The notes beneath the pieces were generated by a model. That model worked only from the letters and a program-made list of their open reading frames with translations, did not search any database and was not told where the DNA came from. Positions 26,106-33,583 of a stretch of 64,000 nt of DNA are shown piece by piece. The position numbers and the translations under genes are program-made. The stretch's first letter is position 1; each line of letters starts with the position of its first letter. This DNA comes from Nonomuraea pusilla (lineage in GTDB: Bacteria > Actinomycetota > Actinomycetes > Streptosporangiales > Streptosporangiaceae): positions 62,001 to 126,000 of the forward strand of contig NZ_FOBF01000018.1 in NCBI RefSeq assembly GCF_900109355.1, written 5' to 3'.

Positions 26106-26480
26106 TCACTCCGTCCAGGTCTCCACGGCGAGGAGGTCGCGCATGGAGACCATGCCGACCAGGCGGCCGGCCTCGTCCACGGGCATGTGCCGGATGCCGT
26201 GGTCGAGCATGCGGCGGGCCACCTCGCGGGTGTCCTCGTCCAGTCCGGCGACCTTCATGTCGGTGGAGGCGCAGGTCCCGGCCGTCAGCGAGAGGGGGTC
26301 CTCGGACGTGGCCAGGGCCGTCACGACGTCACGTTCGGTGATCACCCCGGCGACGCGGTCGCCTTCGAGCACGGCGAGCGCGCCGACGTTCTTCTCCGTC
26401 ATCCGCCGTGCCACCTCGGGCAGCGCGTCGCCCGCCTGGCAGCCGAACACCATCGGGCGGTAAACGTTCGCGATCTGCAT
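26106..26480 (-). CDS. CBS-domain pair protein
   Basis: 124 residues comprising two CBS motifs in tandem: residues about 10-60 with AGVITERDVV and about 70-124 with HMPVDEAGRLVGMVSMRDLLAV. Such stand-alone pairs bind adenine nucleotides and modulate partners. ATG at 26480 is chosen with GGGGGAA upstream; an earlier ATG at 26504 is less likely. One of three CBS proteins in the window (others at 27113 and 33047), grouped with a phosphoribosyltransferase as in hypoxia or dormancy loci of actinobacteria. Confidence 0.88.
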   Translation of the reverse strand: MQIANVYRPMVFGCQAGDALPEVARRMTEKNVGALAVLEGDRVAGVITERDVVTALATSEDPLSLTAGTCASTDMKVAGLDEDTREVARRMLDHGIRHMPVDEAGRLVGMVSMRDLLAVETWTE

Positions 26481-26535
26481 GGCTTCCCCCGTTCCTCCCT
26501 GCATGTTCAGCCAAGCACACCGTCCCGCGGCGAGG

Positions 26536-26568
26536 CCGGTCAGGGGCCGGTCAGGGGCTGGTCAGGGG
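26536..26568. repeat. 11-bp repeat across a stop codon
   Basis: GGTCAGGGG recurs three times with an 11-bp period, with TCA (TGA on the minus strand) at 26540, 26551 and 26562. The copy at 26562 is the actual stop codon of the adjacent minus-strand gene. Confidence 0.7.
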
Positions 26569-26852
26569 GCGGGCGGAAGCGTGGCGGTCTCGGCGGGGAT
26601 GCGGAGCAGGCCGAAGTCGAGCGACACCCGGAGTTCGGCACGCGCGGCGTCGCTGCGCAGCGTGACGTCCATGCTGGGGATCGCCCGTCCGAGCTGGTCG
26701 AGGGCGTCGACGAGCGGCGTGATGTCCCACCGGCAGTGCGGCGGGTGCGCGCGCAGGAACAGGGCGAGCCGCTGGTCGAACTCCTGCCGCAGGCCCGCGT
26801 CGTCGTGAACGTACCGGATGGTGATCCGCCGGATCCCGTCGTCGTCTGCCAT
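26562..26852 (-). CDS. Hypothetical protein
   Basis: 96-residue soluble protein that I do not recognise. The sequence alternates hydrophobic and charged residues (ITIRYVHDDAGLRQEFDQRL, LRSDAARAELRVSLDFGLLR), suggesting a small alpha/beta fold. It lies between two CBS-domain genes and is divergent from the second. ATG is chosen; an upstream ATG would add about 30 residues that include a basic stretch. The end of the coding region is part of an 11-bp repeat that contains further stop codons. Confidence 0.55.
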   Translation of the reverse strand: MADDDGIRRITIRYVHDDAGLRQEFDQRLALFLRAHPPHCRWDITPLVDALDQLGRAIPSMDVTLRSDAARAELRVSLDFGLLRIPAETATLPPAP

Positions 26853-27019
26853 GGCGGAGCCTGCCTTCCGAGCTGACGGATGGTGACCTTGCCGGACGGC
26901 GCCGGCGGGGTCCGTTCCGTCCCATCCTCGCCGTTTCGGTGGCACCCCTGCTGCCTGGGGGTACGCGGGAGCCCGTGACCTCCGGCGTGCGGCGTTCGAG
27001 AGGCCCGGTATTGCCGGGA

Positions 27020-27039
27020 TTTGGGACGGATGTCGGTGA
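27020..27039. promoter_or_regulatory. DevR/DosR-like box upstream of the CBS gene
   Basis: TTTGGGACGGATGTCGGTGA fits the left half (TTnGGGAC) and the central GTC of the mycobacterial dormancy box, but the right half is weak. It lies about 75 bases before the CBS gene at 27113. Gene content (CBS proteins, phosphoribosyltransferase) resembles DosR targets. No sensor kinase or DevR gene is in the window. Confidence 0.35.
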
Positions 27040-27112
27040 CGGGGGCGGTGCGGGCGCAGGGGTGGGTAGGGAGACCTTCTGAGCGTCTGCCCCAGCCTGA
27101 GGGGGTGCGAAC

Positions 27113-27544
27113 ATGAAGGTCAGAGATGTGATGTCGGCGCCGGCGGTGGTTCTGGTGTCGTACGCGAGCATCCGCGACGTCGCACGGCACATGGACTACA
27201 ACGGCGTCGGCTGCGTCGTCCTGCTGGACGGGCAGCGCGTCGTGGGCATCGTGACCGACCGCGATCTCGCTCTTCGCGCGCTGGCCCACGGCGTCGACGC
27301 CGACCTGCCGGTCAGGGAGGTGATGACGCCCGAGCCGGTGGTGACCGTGCGGCCAGGCGACGATCTCGATGTGGCGTTCCAGACCTTCCGCCGGCACGCG
27401 TTCCGCCGGCTGCCCGTGCTGGAGGAGGGGGTGGTGGTCGGCATGGTGAGCGTGGACGACCTGCTGCTGCAGGTCCACCAGGTCACCGCCGACCTGCTCA
27501 GGCCCTTGGCCAGCGAGATCAACGAGCCACAGTCGTCGATGTGA
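27113..27544 (+). CDS. CBS-domain pair protein (Hrp1-like)
   Basis: 143 residues with two CBS motifs: VRDVMSAPAVV...VVGIVTDRDLALRAL (about 3-60) and VREVMTPEPVVTVRPGDDLD...VVGMVSVDDLLLQV (about 67-125). The layout resembles Hrp1 (Rv2626c) of the mycobacterial dormancy regulon. A probable nucleotide sensor in the cytosol. Followed after 109 bases by a phosphoribosyltransferase on the same strand. Confidence 0.9.
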   Translation: MKVRDVMSAPAVVLVSYASIRDVARHMDYNGVGCVVLLDGQRVVGIVTDRDLALRALAHGVDADLPVREVMTPEPVVTVRPGDDLDVAFQTFRRHAFRRLPVLEEGVVVGMVSVDDLLLQVHQVTADLLRPLASEINEPQSSM

Positions 27545-27653
27545 CCCGCTCGTCCGGGCTCGTTGGGGGACGGGACGGATCAGGGTGTCCCGCCGCGTGT
27601 CGGTGCGGGCCGCCGGGGCGGCGGGCGTAGCAAGCGAGAGGGAGGTGAGCCGA

Positions 27654-28355
27654 GTGTTCGCTGATCGCCATGACGCGGGGGTGCGTCTGGCCGAGCGGCT
27701 GGCCGGACTCATCACCGATGAGAACGTGGTCGTCCTGGGGCTGCCCAGGGGCGGCGTGCCGGTGGCGTTCGAGGTGGCGCGGACCCTGGGCGCGCCGCTG
27801 GACGTGATCGTGGTCCGCAAGCTCGGCGTGCCGTTCCAGCCCGAGCTGGGGTTCGGCGCCGTCGGGGAGGGCGGCGTACGGGTGATCAACTCGGACGTCG
27901 TCCGCATGGCGCACCTGACGCACGCCGAGATGGACGTCGTGGAGGAGCGCGAGCGGGTCGAGGTGGAGCGCCGGGCGCGCCGCTTCCGCGACGACCACCG
28001 TCCGATCGACCTGGTGGGCCGTACGGTGATCCTGGTGGACGACGGCATCGCCACCGGAGGCACGGCTCAGGCGGCGTGCCAGGTGGCGCGGGCGCGGGGC
28101 GCCGGGCGGGTGATCCTCGCGGTCCCGGTCGGCGCGCAGGACACGGTGGAGCGGATGCGCGCGGACGCCGACGAGGTGGTCTGCCTGCAGACGCCCGCCG
28201 ACATGCTCGCGATCGGCTTCTGGTACGAGGACTTCGCGCAGACGAGCGACGAGCAGGTGGTGACGCTGCTGCAGCGAGCCGCCGAAGCCAGAGCGAGCAC
28301 CCTGGGCCACCCAGGCGGCACAGGCAGCGGGGGCACCGGTCAGGGCGGCGGCTGA
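27654..28355 (+). CDS. Phosphoribosyltransferase family protein
   Basis: 233 residues. A type I phosphoribosyltransferase fold with LGLPRGGVPVAFEVAR (about 23-38), the PRPP loop VILVDDGIATGGTAQAA (about 124-140) and the hydrophobic core GRVILAVPVGAQDTVER. The second domain is short. The same family occurs in the mycobacterial dormancy regulon (Rv0571c type). GTG at 27654 is chosen for its AGGGAGG eight bases upstream; two GTG codons lie nine bases apart. The Gly-rich C-terminal end (GTGSGGTGQGGG) and its stop codon are duplicated in the repeat that follows. Confidence 0.85.
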   Translation: MFADRHDAGVRLAERLAGLITDENVVVLGLPRGGVPVAFEVARTLGAPLDVIVVRKLGVPFQPELGFGAVGEGGVRVINSDVVRMAHLTHAEMDVVEERERVEVERRARRFRDDHRPIDLVGRTVILVDDGIATGGTAQAACQVARARGAGRVILAVPVGAQDTVERMRADADEVVCLQTPADMLAIGFWYEDFAQTSDEQVVTLLQRAAEARASTLGHPGGTGSGGTGQGGG

Positions 28356-28640
28356 CGCAGGCAGGGCGGTGGCTGACACCGGCAGGGGACTTCCCGGGGT
28401 CCTGCCACTTTCCCGGGGGTGAGCTCCGCCTGGCCATGCCCCCTGCCACTTTCCTGGTGGTGAGCTCTGCTTTGCCATGCCCCTGTCACTTTCCAGGGGT
28501 GCCCGGCTTGGGCAGGGCGGTGGCTGACACCGGCAGGGGACTTCCCCGACGCCCTGCCGCTTTCCCGGGTGTGAGATTCGCCTGGCCGTGCGCCTGCCGC
28601 CTCCCCGGGGTGAGATCCTCTGGGCCATGGCCTTGGCCAC
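28344..28640. repeat. Composite repeat array between convergent genes
   Basis: A 21-bp repeat GGGCGGYGGCTGACRCMGGCA (28344, 28365) spans the stop codon of the phosphoribosyltransferase. A roughly 41-bp unit beginning CTGCCACTTTCCCGGG recurs at 28401, 28443, 28483 (partial), 28554 and 28593. The combination of both units is itself repeated with a period of about 150 bases (second start at 28511). This fills most of the 358-base gap 28356-28713, which has no supported gene. Confidence 0.85.
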
Positions 28641-28713
28641 TGCTCGGGGCTGCTGCGTCCTTGGGCTCTGGCTCGCCGTGCGGGCACAACGAATCTCCCG
28701 GTGCGTAACGAGG

Positions 28714-31671
28714 TCACCATCTTCGGCTGGTTGGTGTCATCGGGGCGAAACCGAGGTCGGCGAGGGCGGCCGCGCCGCGTTCGGCGTGGTGGCCGCCGGC
28801 GAGCACGAGGGTCCGCGCGAACTGGTAGCGGCAGCCGGCGGTGTCGAACGCGTCCGCCGTGGCGAGCAGCGCCTCCTGGTCGCCGTCGAGCAGGGCTGCA
28901 GCCCGTTCCACGATGGCAGCGGCGACCGGGTTGCCGGCCACGACGGTGCGGGCCTCGGCCACGATGTCGCGGGCGTCGGGGCTTTCGGCGAGCACGGCGG
29001 TCTCGCTGCGCAGCGCGACATACCAGTGGTGCCAGATCCAGGTGATCCACTTCCACATCTGCCGGGGCTCGGGGGCCATCCGCTCCAGCGCCTCCGGTGC
29101 CTGCCCGCGGTGCAGCAGGAGCATCGCGTCGAAGACCGCCCCGTAGCCGTAGGCATGCTCCGGCGAGGTGCCGACCCGGCCCAGGATCTCCTGCCATGCG
29201 CGCCTGGCGTCATGGTCGTCGCGCAGGCCGTGGATCATCGCCACACCGGCCACCGCCGGGGCGAGGATGGACCGGGCGGGGCTGCCTGCCCGCTGCCACG
29301 CGTCGAGGAACCGGACGCTGCCGGTGAGCACCTCGTCGACGTCGCCCGCCAGCGCGGCAACCATGAGCAGCCGACACGTGGCGCGATGACCTACCTCCGC
29401 CAGCGATGGGTGGTCGGCCAGTTGCCGTGCCCATCGGCGGGCGCCCCGCACGTCTCCCGCCCCGAGGCCGGCCTCGGCGACGATTCCGAGCGCGTCGATC
29501 AGCTCGTGGGTGCCGGCCGGCGAGATCGGCAGGGACGACAGGAGCATGATCCGGCGCCGGGCCGTGGCCGCGGCGGCGAACGTGTCGCCGGCCCAGCTCT
29601 GAGCGCCGGTGAGCGCGTCGAGCGCGGCCGACTCGGCGAGCGGGTCGCCGGTCCGGCGGGCGAGTTCGACCGCGTGCTCGGCGCGCTCACGCGTCTCCGG
29701 TACGGCGTTGCCGGGCGGGCCCTGGACGGCGCCGAACGCGTCGGTGAGCACCGCGGCCTCGGCCAGTGCGACCGCCGCCCGCGCGGCCGGATCGTCGCCG
29801 GCCTGCTCCCGCGCCTCGATGATCAGCTGGACCGCCTCCTCCTGAGACGGGCGCCGCACGAATGTGGTCGAGAACCGGAACGCGATGGTGGCGGCGGTCG
29901 CCAGGTCGGCGGCGGCGGCGGAAGAGGCGCCGGACGTGCGGGCGGCGTCCGCGGCCGCGCGGCGCAGGCGGTACATGTCATCGCCGGCTGTCCGGCACCC
30001 GGCCACGGCCGCGGCCTGCCGGAGCATCGAGGCGGAGGCGGCCGGGTCGGTCGCGAGTGCGGCGGCCTGCTCATAGCGCCGCTGGGACTCGCCGGTCAGG
30101 TGACGAGTGAAGGTCAGCTCCGCCAGGCACCGGGCGAGCTCGAACGCGTCGGCGCGCCGCTCCGGACGGCTGGCCGCCCACGCCAGGGCGGCGCGGAGGT
30201 CGTCGGCCACCAGGTCGAACCGGGCCCGCCAATCCTGGCGTGCCACTGCCAAGCCGGCCGCCTGCGCCAGGCACCAGCGGAGGTGCCGGGATCGAGCGTC
30301 GGTCAGCTCACCGGCCTCGGACAGCCGCTCCGTTCCGTACTGGCGGATGGTCTCCAGCGCCCGGTACGCGGTCCTGCCCAGGGATGTCGTCACCGTCAGC
30401 AGACTCTGTTCGGCGAGCCGGGCCAGGCCGTCGGCGACCAGGCCTTCCTCGTCCCCGGCCCCGGCCCCGGCCCCGGCCCCGGCCCCGGCCCCGGCCCCGC
30501 CCCCGGCCCCGTCCCCGGCCCCGTCCCCGGCCCCGGCCCCGTCCCCGGCCCCGGCCCCGTCCCCGGCCCCGGCCCCGGCCCCGGCCTCGGCCTGGTCCTC
30601 GTTCCCGGTCACCTGCGCCGCCGCCGTGGCGGTGAACGGCGCCACGAACACCGACACCCGGCGCAGCAGCGCCCGGTCGGCCGGCTCCAGCAGGGCGTGG
30701 CTCCAGTCCAGCGCCGCCCGCACCGAGCGGTGCCGGTCATCGGCACGGGAGCCGCCGGTGAGCATCCGCAGAGGGTGGGACAAGGCGGCGCTGATGCCGT
30801 CGAACCCGAGCATGGGATAGCGGGCGGCGGCCAGCTCGATCGCCAGCGCCATCCCGTCCAGCCGCTCACAGATCGCGGCCACCTGGTCGCGCGACGGCGG
30901 ATCCAGCGGCCGGCCGACCGCCGCCGCCCGTTCCATGAACAACGCGACCGCGTCCGGCTCACCGTCGGCGGCCAGCGACAGCGGCGGGACCGGATACACC
31001 CGTTCGTACGGCACCATCAGCCGGGCCCGGCTGGTCGCCAGCACCGTCACCCGCGGGCACGTCGCCAACAGCCGCTCGAGAAACAGCGTCACCCCGTCCG
31101 CCACGTGCTCGCAGTTGTCCAGCACCAGCAGCGCATGACGGTCGGCCAACGCGGCGAGCACGGACTCGGTCATGTCGCGGCCGGGCTGCTCACCGAGGCC
31201 GAGCGCTCCCGCGACCGCGGTCGCGATCAGGCCCGGATCGGTGACCGGGACCAGGTCGGCGAACCACACTCCGTCGGCGTACTCGCCGCTCACCTCCGCG
31301 GCCACCGCCAACGCCAACCGGGTCTTGCCCACTCCGCCGGGACCGACCGCGGTCACCTGCCGGTGCGCCTTGGTCATCTCGGTCAGCTCGGCCCGCTCGC
31401 TCACCCGGCCGATGAACGAGGTCAGCGGGGTCGGCAGAACCGGTGCCTGGCCGGCACTGGCCGGCGTGGGCGCACGCTGGGCGAGCGCCCGCCGATCCGG
31501 CACCTCCAGCTTGCGCAGCAGCGAGGAGACATGGCTCTCCACGGTACGCACCGAGATGCACAGCCGTGCCGCGATCTCGGCATTGCTGAGATGGGCCCCG
31601 ACCAGTTCCAGCACCTCGGCTTCCCGCGGCGAAGCCTCCACTCCGGTCACCACCGCCCCAGTTTGCCGCAT
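28714..31671 (-). CDS. LuxR-family ATPase regulator with N-terminal HTH and Gly-Ala repeat insert
   Basis: 985 residues. The N-terminal LuxR-type HTH (about 12-75) has SPREAEVLELVGAHLSNAEIA and SVRTVESHVSSLLRKL. Then comes an NB-ARC-type ATPase: Walker A VGPGGVGKTRLA near 110, LLVLDNCEH near 190, ALDWSHALLEPADR near 335. A (Gly-Ala)n/Asp-rich segment of about 45 residues follows near 362-408, then a winged helix-like part and TPR-like helices to the end. HTH at the N-terminus rather than the C-terminus marks the atypical actinobacterial class. Divergent from the VOC gene with striking 13-bp iterons between them. Function and target unknown. Confidence 0.88.
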   Translation of the reverse strand: MRQTGAVVTGVEASPREAEVLELVGAHLSNAEIAARLCISVRTVESHVSSLLRKLEVPDRRALAQRAPTPASAGQAPVLPTPLTSFIGRVSERAELTEMTKAHRQVTAVGPGGVGKTRLALAVAAEVSGEYADGVWFADLVPVTDPGLIATAVAGALGLGEQPGRDMTESVLAALADRHALLVLDNCEHVADGVTLFLERLLATCPRVTVLATSRARLMVPYERVYPVPPLSLAADGEPDAVALFMERAAAVGRPLDPPSRDQVAAICERLDGMALAIELAAARYPMLGFDGISAALSHPLRMLTGGSRADDRHRSVRAALDWSHALLEPADRALLRRVSVFVAPFTATAAAQVTGNEDQAEAGAGAGAGDGAGAGDGAGAGDGAGDGAGGGAGAGAGAGAGAGAGDEEGLVADGLARLAEQSLLTVTTSLGRTAYRALETIRQYGTERLSEAGELTDARSRHLRWCLAQAAGLAVARQDWRARFDLVADDLRAALAWAASRPERRADAFELARCLAELTFTRHLTGESQRRYEQAAALATDPAASASMLRQAAAVAGCRTAGDDMYRLRRAAADAARTSGASSAAAADLATAATIAFRFSTTFVRRPSQEEAVQLIIEAREQAGDDPAARAAVALAEAAVLTDAFGAVQGPPGNAVPETRERAEHAVELARRTGDPLAESAALDALTGAQSWAGDTFAAAATARRRIMLLSSLPISPAGTHELIDALGIVAEAGLGAGDVRGARRWARQLADHPSLAEVGHRATCRLLMVAALAGDVDEVLTGSVRFLDAWQRAGSPARSILAPAVAGVAMIHGLRDDHDARRAWQEILGRVGTSPEHAYGYGAVFDAMLLLHRGQAPEALERMAPEPRQMWKWITWIWHHWYVALRSETAVLAESPDARDIVAEARTVVAGNPVAAAIVERAAALLDGDQEALLATADAFDTAGCRYQFARTLVLAGGHHAERGAAALADLGFAPMTPTSRRW
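30451..30592. repeat. Hexanucleotide GGCCCC/CCCCGG array inside the LuxR-ATPase gene
   Basis: About 23 consecutive 6-bp CCCCGG-type units, some with T or G variants, on the plus strand. On the coding strand they give the alternating Gly-Ala tract with interspersed Asp. A replication-slippage-prone sequence with in-frame length variation likely between strains. Confidence 0.9.
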
Positions 31672-31684
31672 TCCTCCGCAACCC

Positions 31685-31742
31685 ATCCGTGCCGACGATC
31701 CGTGCCGACGATCCGTGCTGACGATCCGTGGTCACCACGGAT
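31685..31742. promoter_or_regulatory. Four 13-bp iterons and a 19-bp palindrome in the luxR/VOC divergent promoter
   Basis: ATCCGTG starts at 31685, 31698, 31711 and 31724, a strict 13-bp period, with ATCCGTGCCGACG in the first two. The fourth copy is one arm of ATCCGTGGTCACCACGGAT, a perfect 9-1-9 palindrome at 31724-31742. The arrangement suggests cooperative binding of a regulator, possibly the LuxR-type protein itself. Confidence 0.65.
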
Positions 31743-31820
31743 GCGCGGCGGCCGAGCCGGGCGAAAAGCTGAGGACACGCAAACAGCGGGTCGATGTGAC
31801 CCACGACGACAGGAGTGACC

Positions 31821-32177
31821 ATGACCGGCTCTTCCTCCCCGGGGATCAAGACCGTGCTCCATCCCGTGTCCGATCTGGCCAAGGCCAAGGCGGTGTACGC
31901 GGCCCTCCTCGGTGTCGCGCCACAGAGCGACTCGTCCTACTACGTCGGCTTCGAGGCCGGGGGGCAGCACATCGGGCTGGTGCCGGGCGGTGGGCCGCAG
32001 GGCATGACCTCGCCGGTGGCCTACTGGCACGTACCGGACGTCGAGGCGAAGCTGGCCGAGCTGATCGCCGCGGGGGCCACCGTGAAGGAGGCCGCGCACG
32101 ACGTCGGCGGTGGCCGCCTCGTGGCCACCGTCACCGACCCCGACGGCAACGTCCTCGGACTGCTTCAGGACCGATGA
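31821..32177 (+). CDS. VOC-family (glyoxalase/bleomycin-resistance fold) protein
   Basis: 118 residues with paired beta-alpha-beta-beta-beta modules: TVLHPVSDLAKAKAVYAALLG (about 10-30), YVGFEAGGQHIGLVPGG and GRLVATVTDPDGNVLGLLQD at the C-terminus. A probable metal-dependent lyase, dioxygenase or resistance-like small protein; the substrate is unknown. ATG chosen with AGGAG five bases upstream, over a GTG two codons earlier. Divergent from the LuxR-ATPase, which is likely to control it (inference). Confidence 0.87.
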   Translation: MTGSSSPGIKTVLHPVSDLAKAKAVYAALLGVAPQSDSSYYVGFEAGGQHIGLVPGGGPQGMTSPVAYWHVPDVEAKLAELIAAGATVKEAAHDVGGGRLVATVTDPDGNVLGLLQDR

Positions 32178-32286
32178 ACGCCGACGCCGCCGCGACACCG
32201 AGCACCGGCTCACCCCCGACGACCTCAGGGCCTCCAGCGCCCTTCTCAAGATCAAGTACTTCAAGGTTTTCGGAGGGGAACCTGCC

Positions 32287-32382
32287 ATGAGCAGCATCGA
32301 GACGACGGGCCGCCTCGCACCGGCCCGCCCACGAAGCTCCTTCCCCGGCCGACCCGACGAGAAAGGCAGTGATAGAGCATGA
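32287..32382 (+). CDS. Small ORF upstream of doxX (31 aa)
   Basis: A 31-residue reading frame beginning MSSIETTGRLAP, preceded by GGAGGGG eight bases upstream. It ends ATGA-overlapped with the ATG at 32379. It may be a leader peptide or a decayed gene end that couples translation. No similarity is recognised. The rest of the 32178-32286 interval shows nothing further. Confidence 0.3.
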   Translation: MSSIETTGRLAPARPRSSFPGRPDEKGSDRA

Positions 32383-32954
32383 ACGGGCATGTCAGCGCCG
32401 GCCTGCTCGGCGTCGAGAACGTCGAGCGGCAGCCTGAGAGGCGTGGGATGAGGCTCACGCTCAACGGCGCACTTTGGTCACTACAAGCGTTGTTCGGCTA
32501 CTTCTTCGCCGGCAGCGGTTTCGGCAAAGTGCTGTTGTACGACGGAGCTCTGTACGCGGCAGCGCCCCGGGCGGTGGCTTGGTACGCCGCGGTGCCGCAG
32601 CCTCTGATCGTCTTCATCGGGGTCTGTGAGGTACTCGGCGGCGTCGGCCTGATCCTGCCGGCGATGGCGAAAGTCAGACCGATGCTGACGCCGCTCGCCG
32701 CCGTCGGCCTGACGCTGACGATGATCCTCGCCGCCGGTTTCCACATCACGCGCAACGAGTACGCATTGGTGCCCGCGAATCTCCTGCTGGGAGGCGTCGC
32801 GGCGTTCATCGCGGTCGGACGATGGAAGCTACGGCCCGTCGCACCCGCGCCCATCACCACCTCACGCGTACTCACGTCGGTCGCGGTCCTCGTCGCACTG
32901 GCCCTGCTGGCCTTCGTCCCGACGTGGTACACGATGACCAACGTCCAATTCTGA
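32379..32954 (+). CDS. DoxX-family membrane protein
   Basis: 191 residues, or 168 from the alternative ATG at 32448, which has its own AGAGG. Four hydrophobic segments are visible: LQALFGYFFAGSGFGKVLL, LIVFIGVCEVLGGVGLILPAMA, PLAAVGLTLTMILAAGFHI plus NLLLGGVAAFIAV, and a fifth near the C-terminus, SVAVLVALALLAFV. This is typical of DoxX/DoxD-like inner-membrane proteins, whose roles range from thiosulfate:quinone oxidation to redox sensing. The ATG at 32379 is chosen because it overlaps the preceding small ORF. No operon partner identifies its substrate. Confidence 0.8.
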   Translation: MNGHVSAGLLGVENVERQPERRGMRLTLNGALWSLQALFGYFFAGSGFGKVLLYDGALYAAAPRAVAWYAAVPQPLIVFIGVCEVLGGVGLILPAMAKVRPMLTPLAAVGLTLTMILAAGFHITRNEYALVPANLLLGGVAAFIAVGRWKLRPVAPAPITTSRVLTSVAVLVALALLAFVPTWYTMTNVQF

Positions 32955-33046
32955 TCACTCGTCGAAGAGATGACGGAGGAAGCGCCAGGGCCCTCTCCGG
33001 CGGGCTCGCCCCGAGTAGCCGGTCGCCGAGTGTGCGCCAGGGCGTG

Positions 33047-33481
33047 TCAGTCGAGGGCGTAGACCCGGTGGACGAATTCGGCGAGTTTCGTGTCCGGGAG
33101 TTCCTTGGCGAGGTCCGACTCGCTGATGATGCCGACGAGGCGGTGCTCCTCGATGACGGGCAGCCGTTTGACGTGGTGCTTCTCCATCCGGAACAGCGCC
33201 TCGTCGAGGTCCGCGTCCGCGTCCACCCACACCAGCCCGCGGGCGAGTTCCCCGGCCGTGGTCCTGTCGATGTCCTTGCCCGCGGCGCAGCAGCGCACGA
33301 CGATGTCGCGGTCGGTGATGATGCCTTTGAGCTGGTCGTCCTCGCCGCAGATGGGCAGGGCGCCGACGCCGAGGTCGGACATCATCTGTGACGCGGTGCG
33401 CAGGGTCTCGTGCTCGCCGACGCACTGCACGCCTTCGTGCATCACGTCTCGGGCTCTCTTCTCGGTCCGTCCTGCAGCCAT
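33047..33481 (-). CDS. CBS-domain pair protein
   Basis: 144 residues with two CBS motifs: ARDVMHEGVQCVG...GIITDRDIVVRC (about 10-65) and ELARGLVWVDADADL...LVGIISESDLAKEL (about 78-130). GGGAGG six bases before the ATG. Located 102 bases downstream of the P450 gene on the same strand, but with its own ribosome site and no known link to steroid metabolism. Third CBS protein of the window. Confidence 0.9.
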   Translation of the reverse strand: MAAGRTEKRARDVMHEGVQCVGEHETLRTASQMMSDLGVGALPICGEDDQLKGIITDRDIVVRCCAAGKDIDRTTAGELARGLVWVDADADLDEALFRMEKHHVKRLPVIEEHRLVGIISESDLAKELPDTKLAEFVHRVYALD

Positions 33482-33583
33482 GAGTCGCCTCCCGGACGCG
33501 GAACTCCCGGACAGTCGCACCCGTCCTCGTACCCCGTGCCGGGCCAAGGAGCCACCCAAACTGCGCAAACAGTGCAAACCAGC

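Noticed and set aside
25441..26109. Minus-strand frame with SEPASE repeats downstream of the CBS gene
   Set aside because: It consists of the translated 12-bp and 60-bp arrays and an antisense part of the DUF559-like gene; no start signal or homology.
28344..28640. Possible CRISPR array or insertion sequence end
   Set aside because: Repeats follow each other without regular unique spacers; no transposase or terminal inverted repeats were found.
28588..31818. Plus-strand open frame of 1,076 codons opposite the LuxR-ATPase gene
   Set aside because: Antisense shadow; contains a Gly-Pro run from the hexanucleotide repeat and no recognisable domain.
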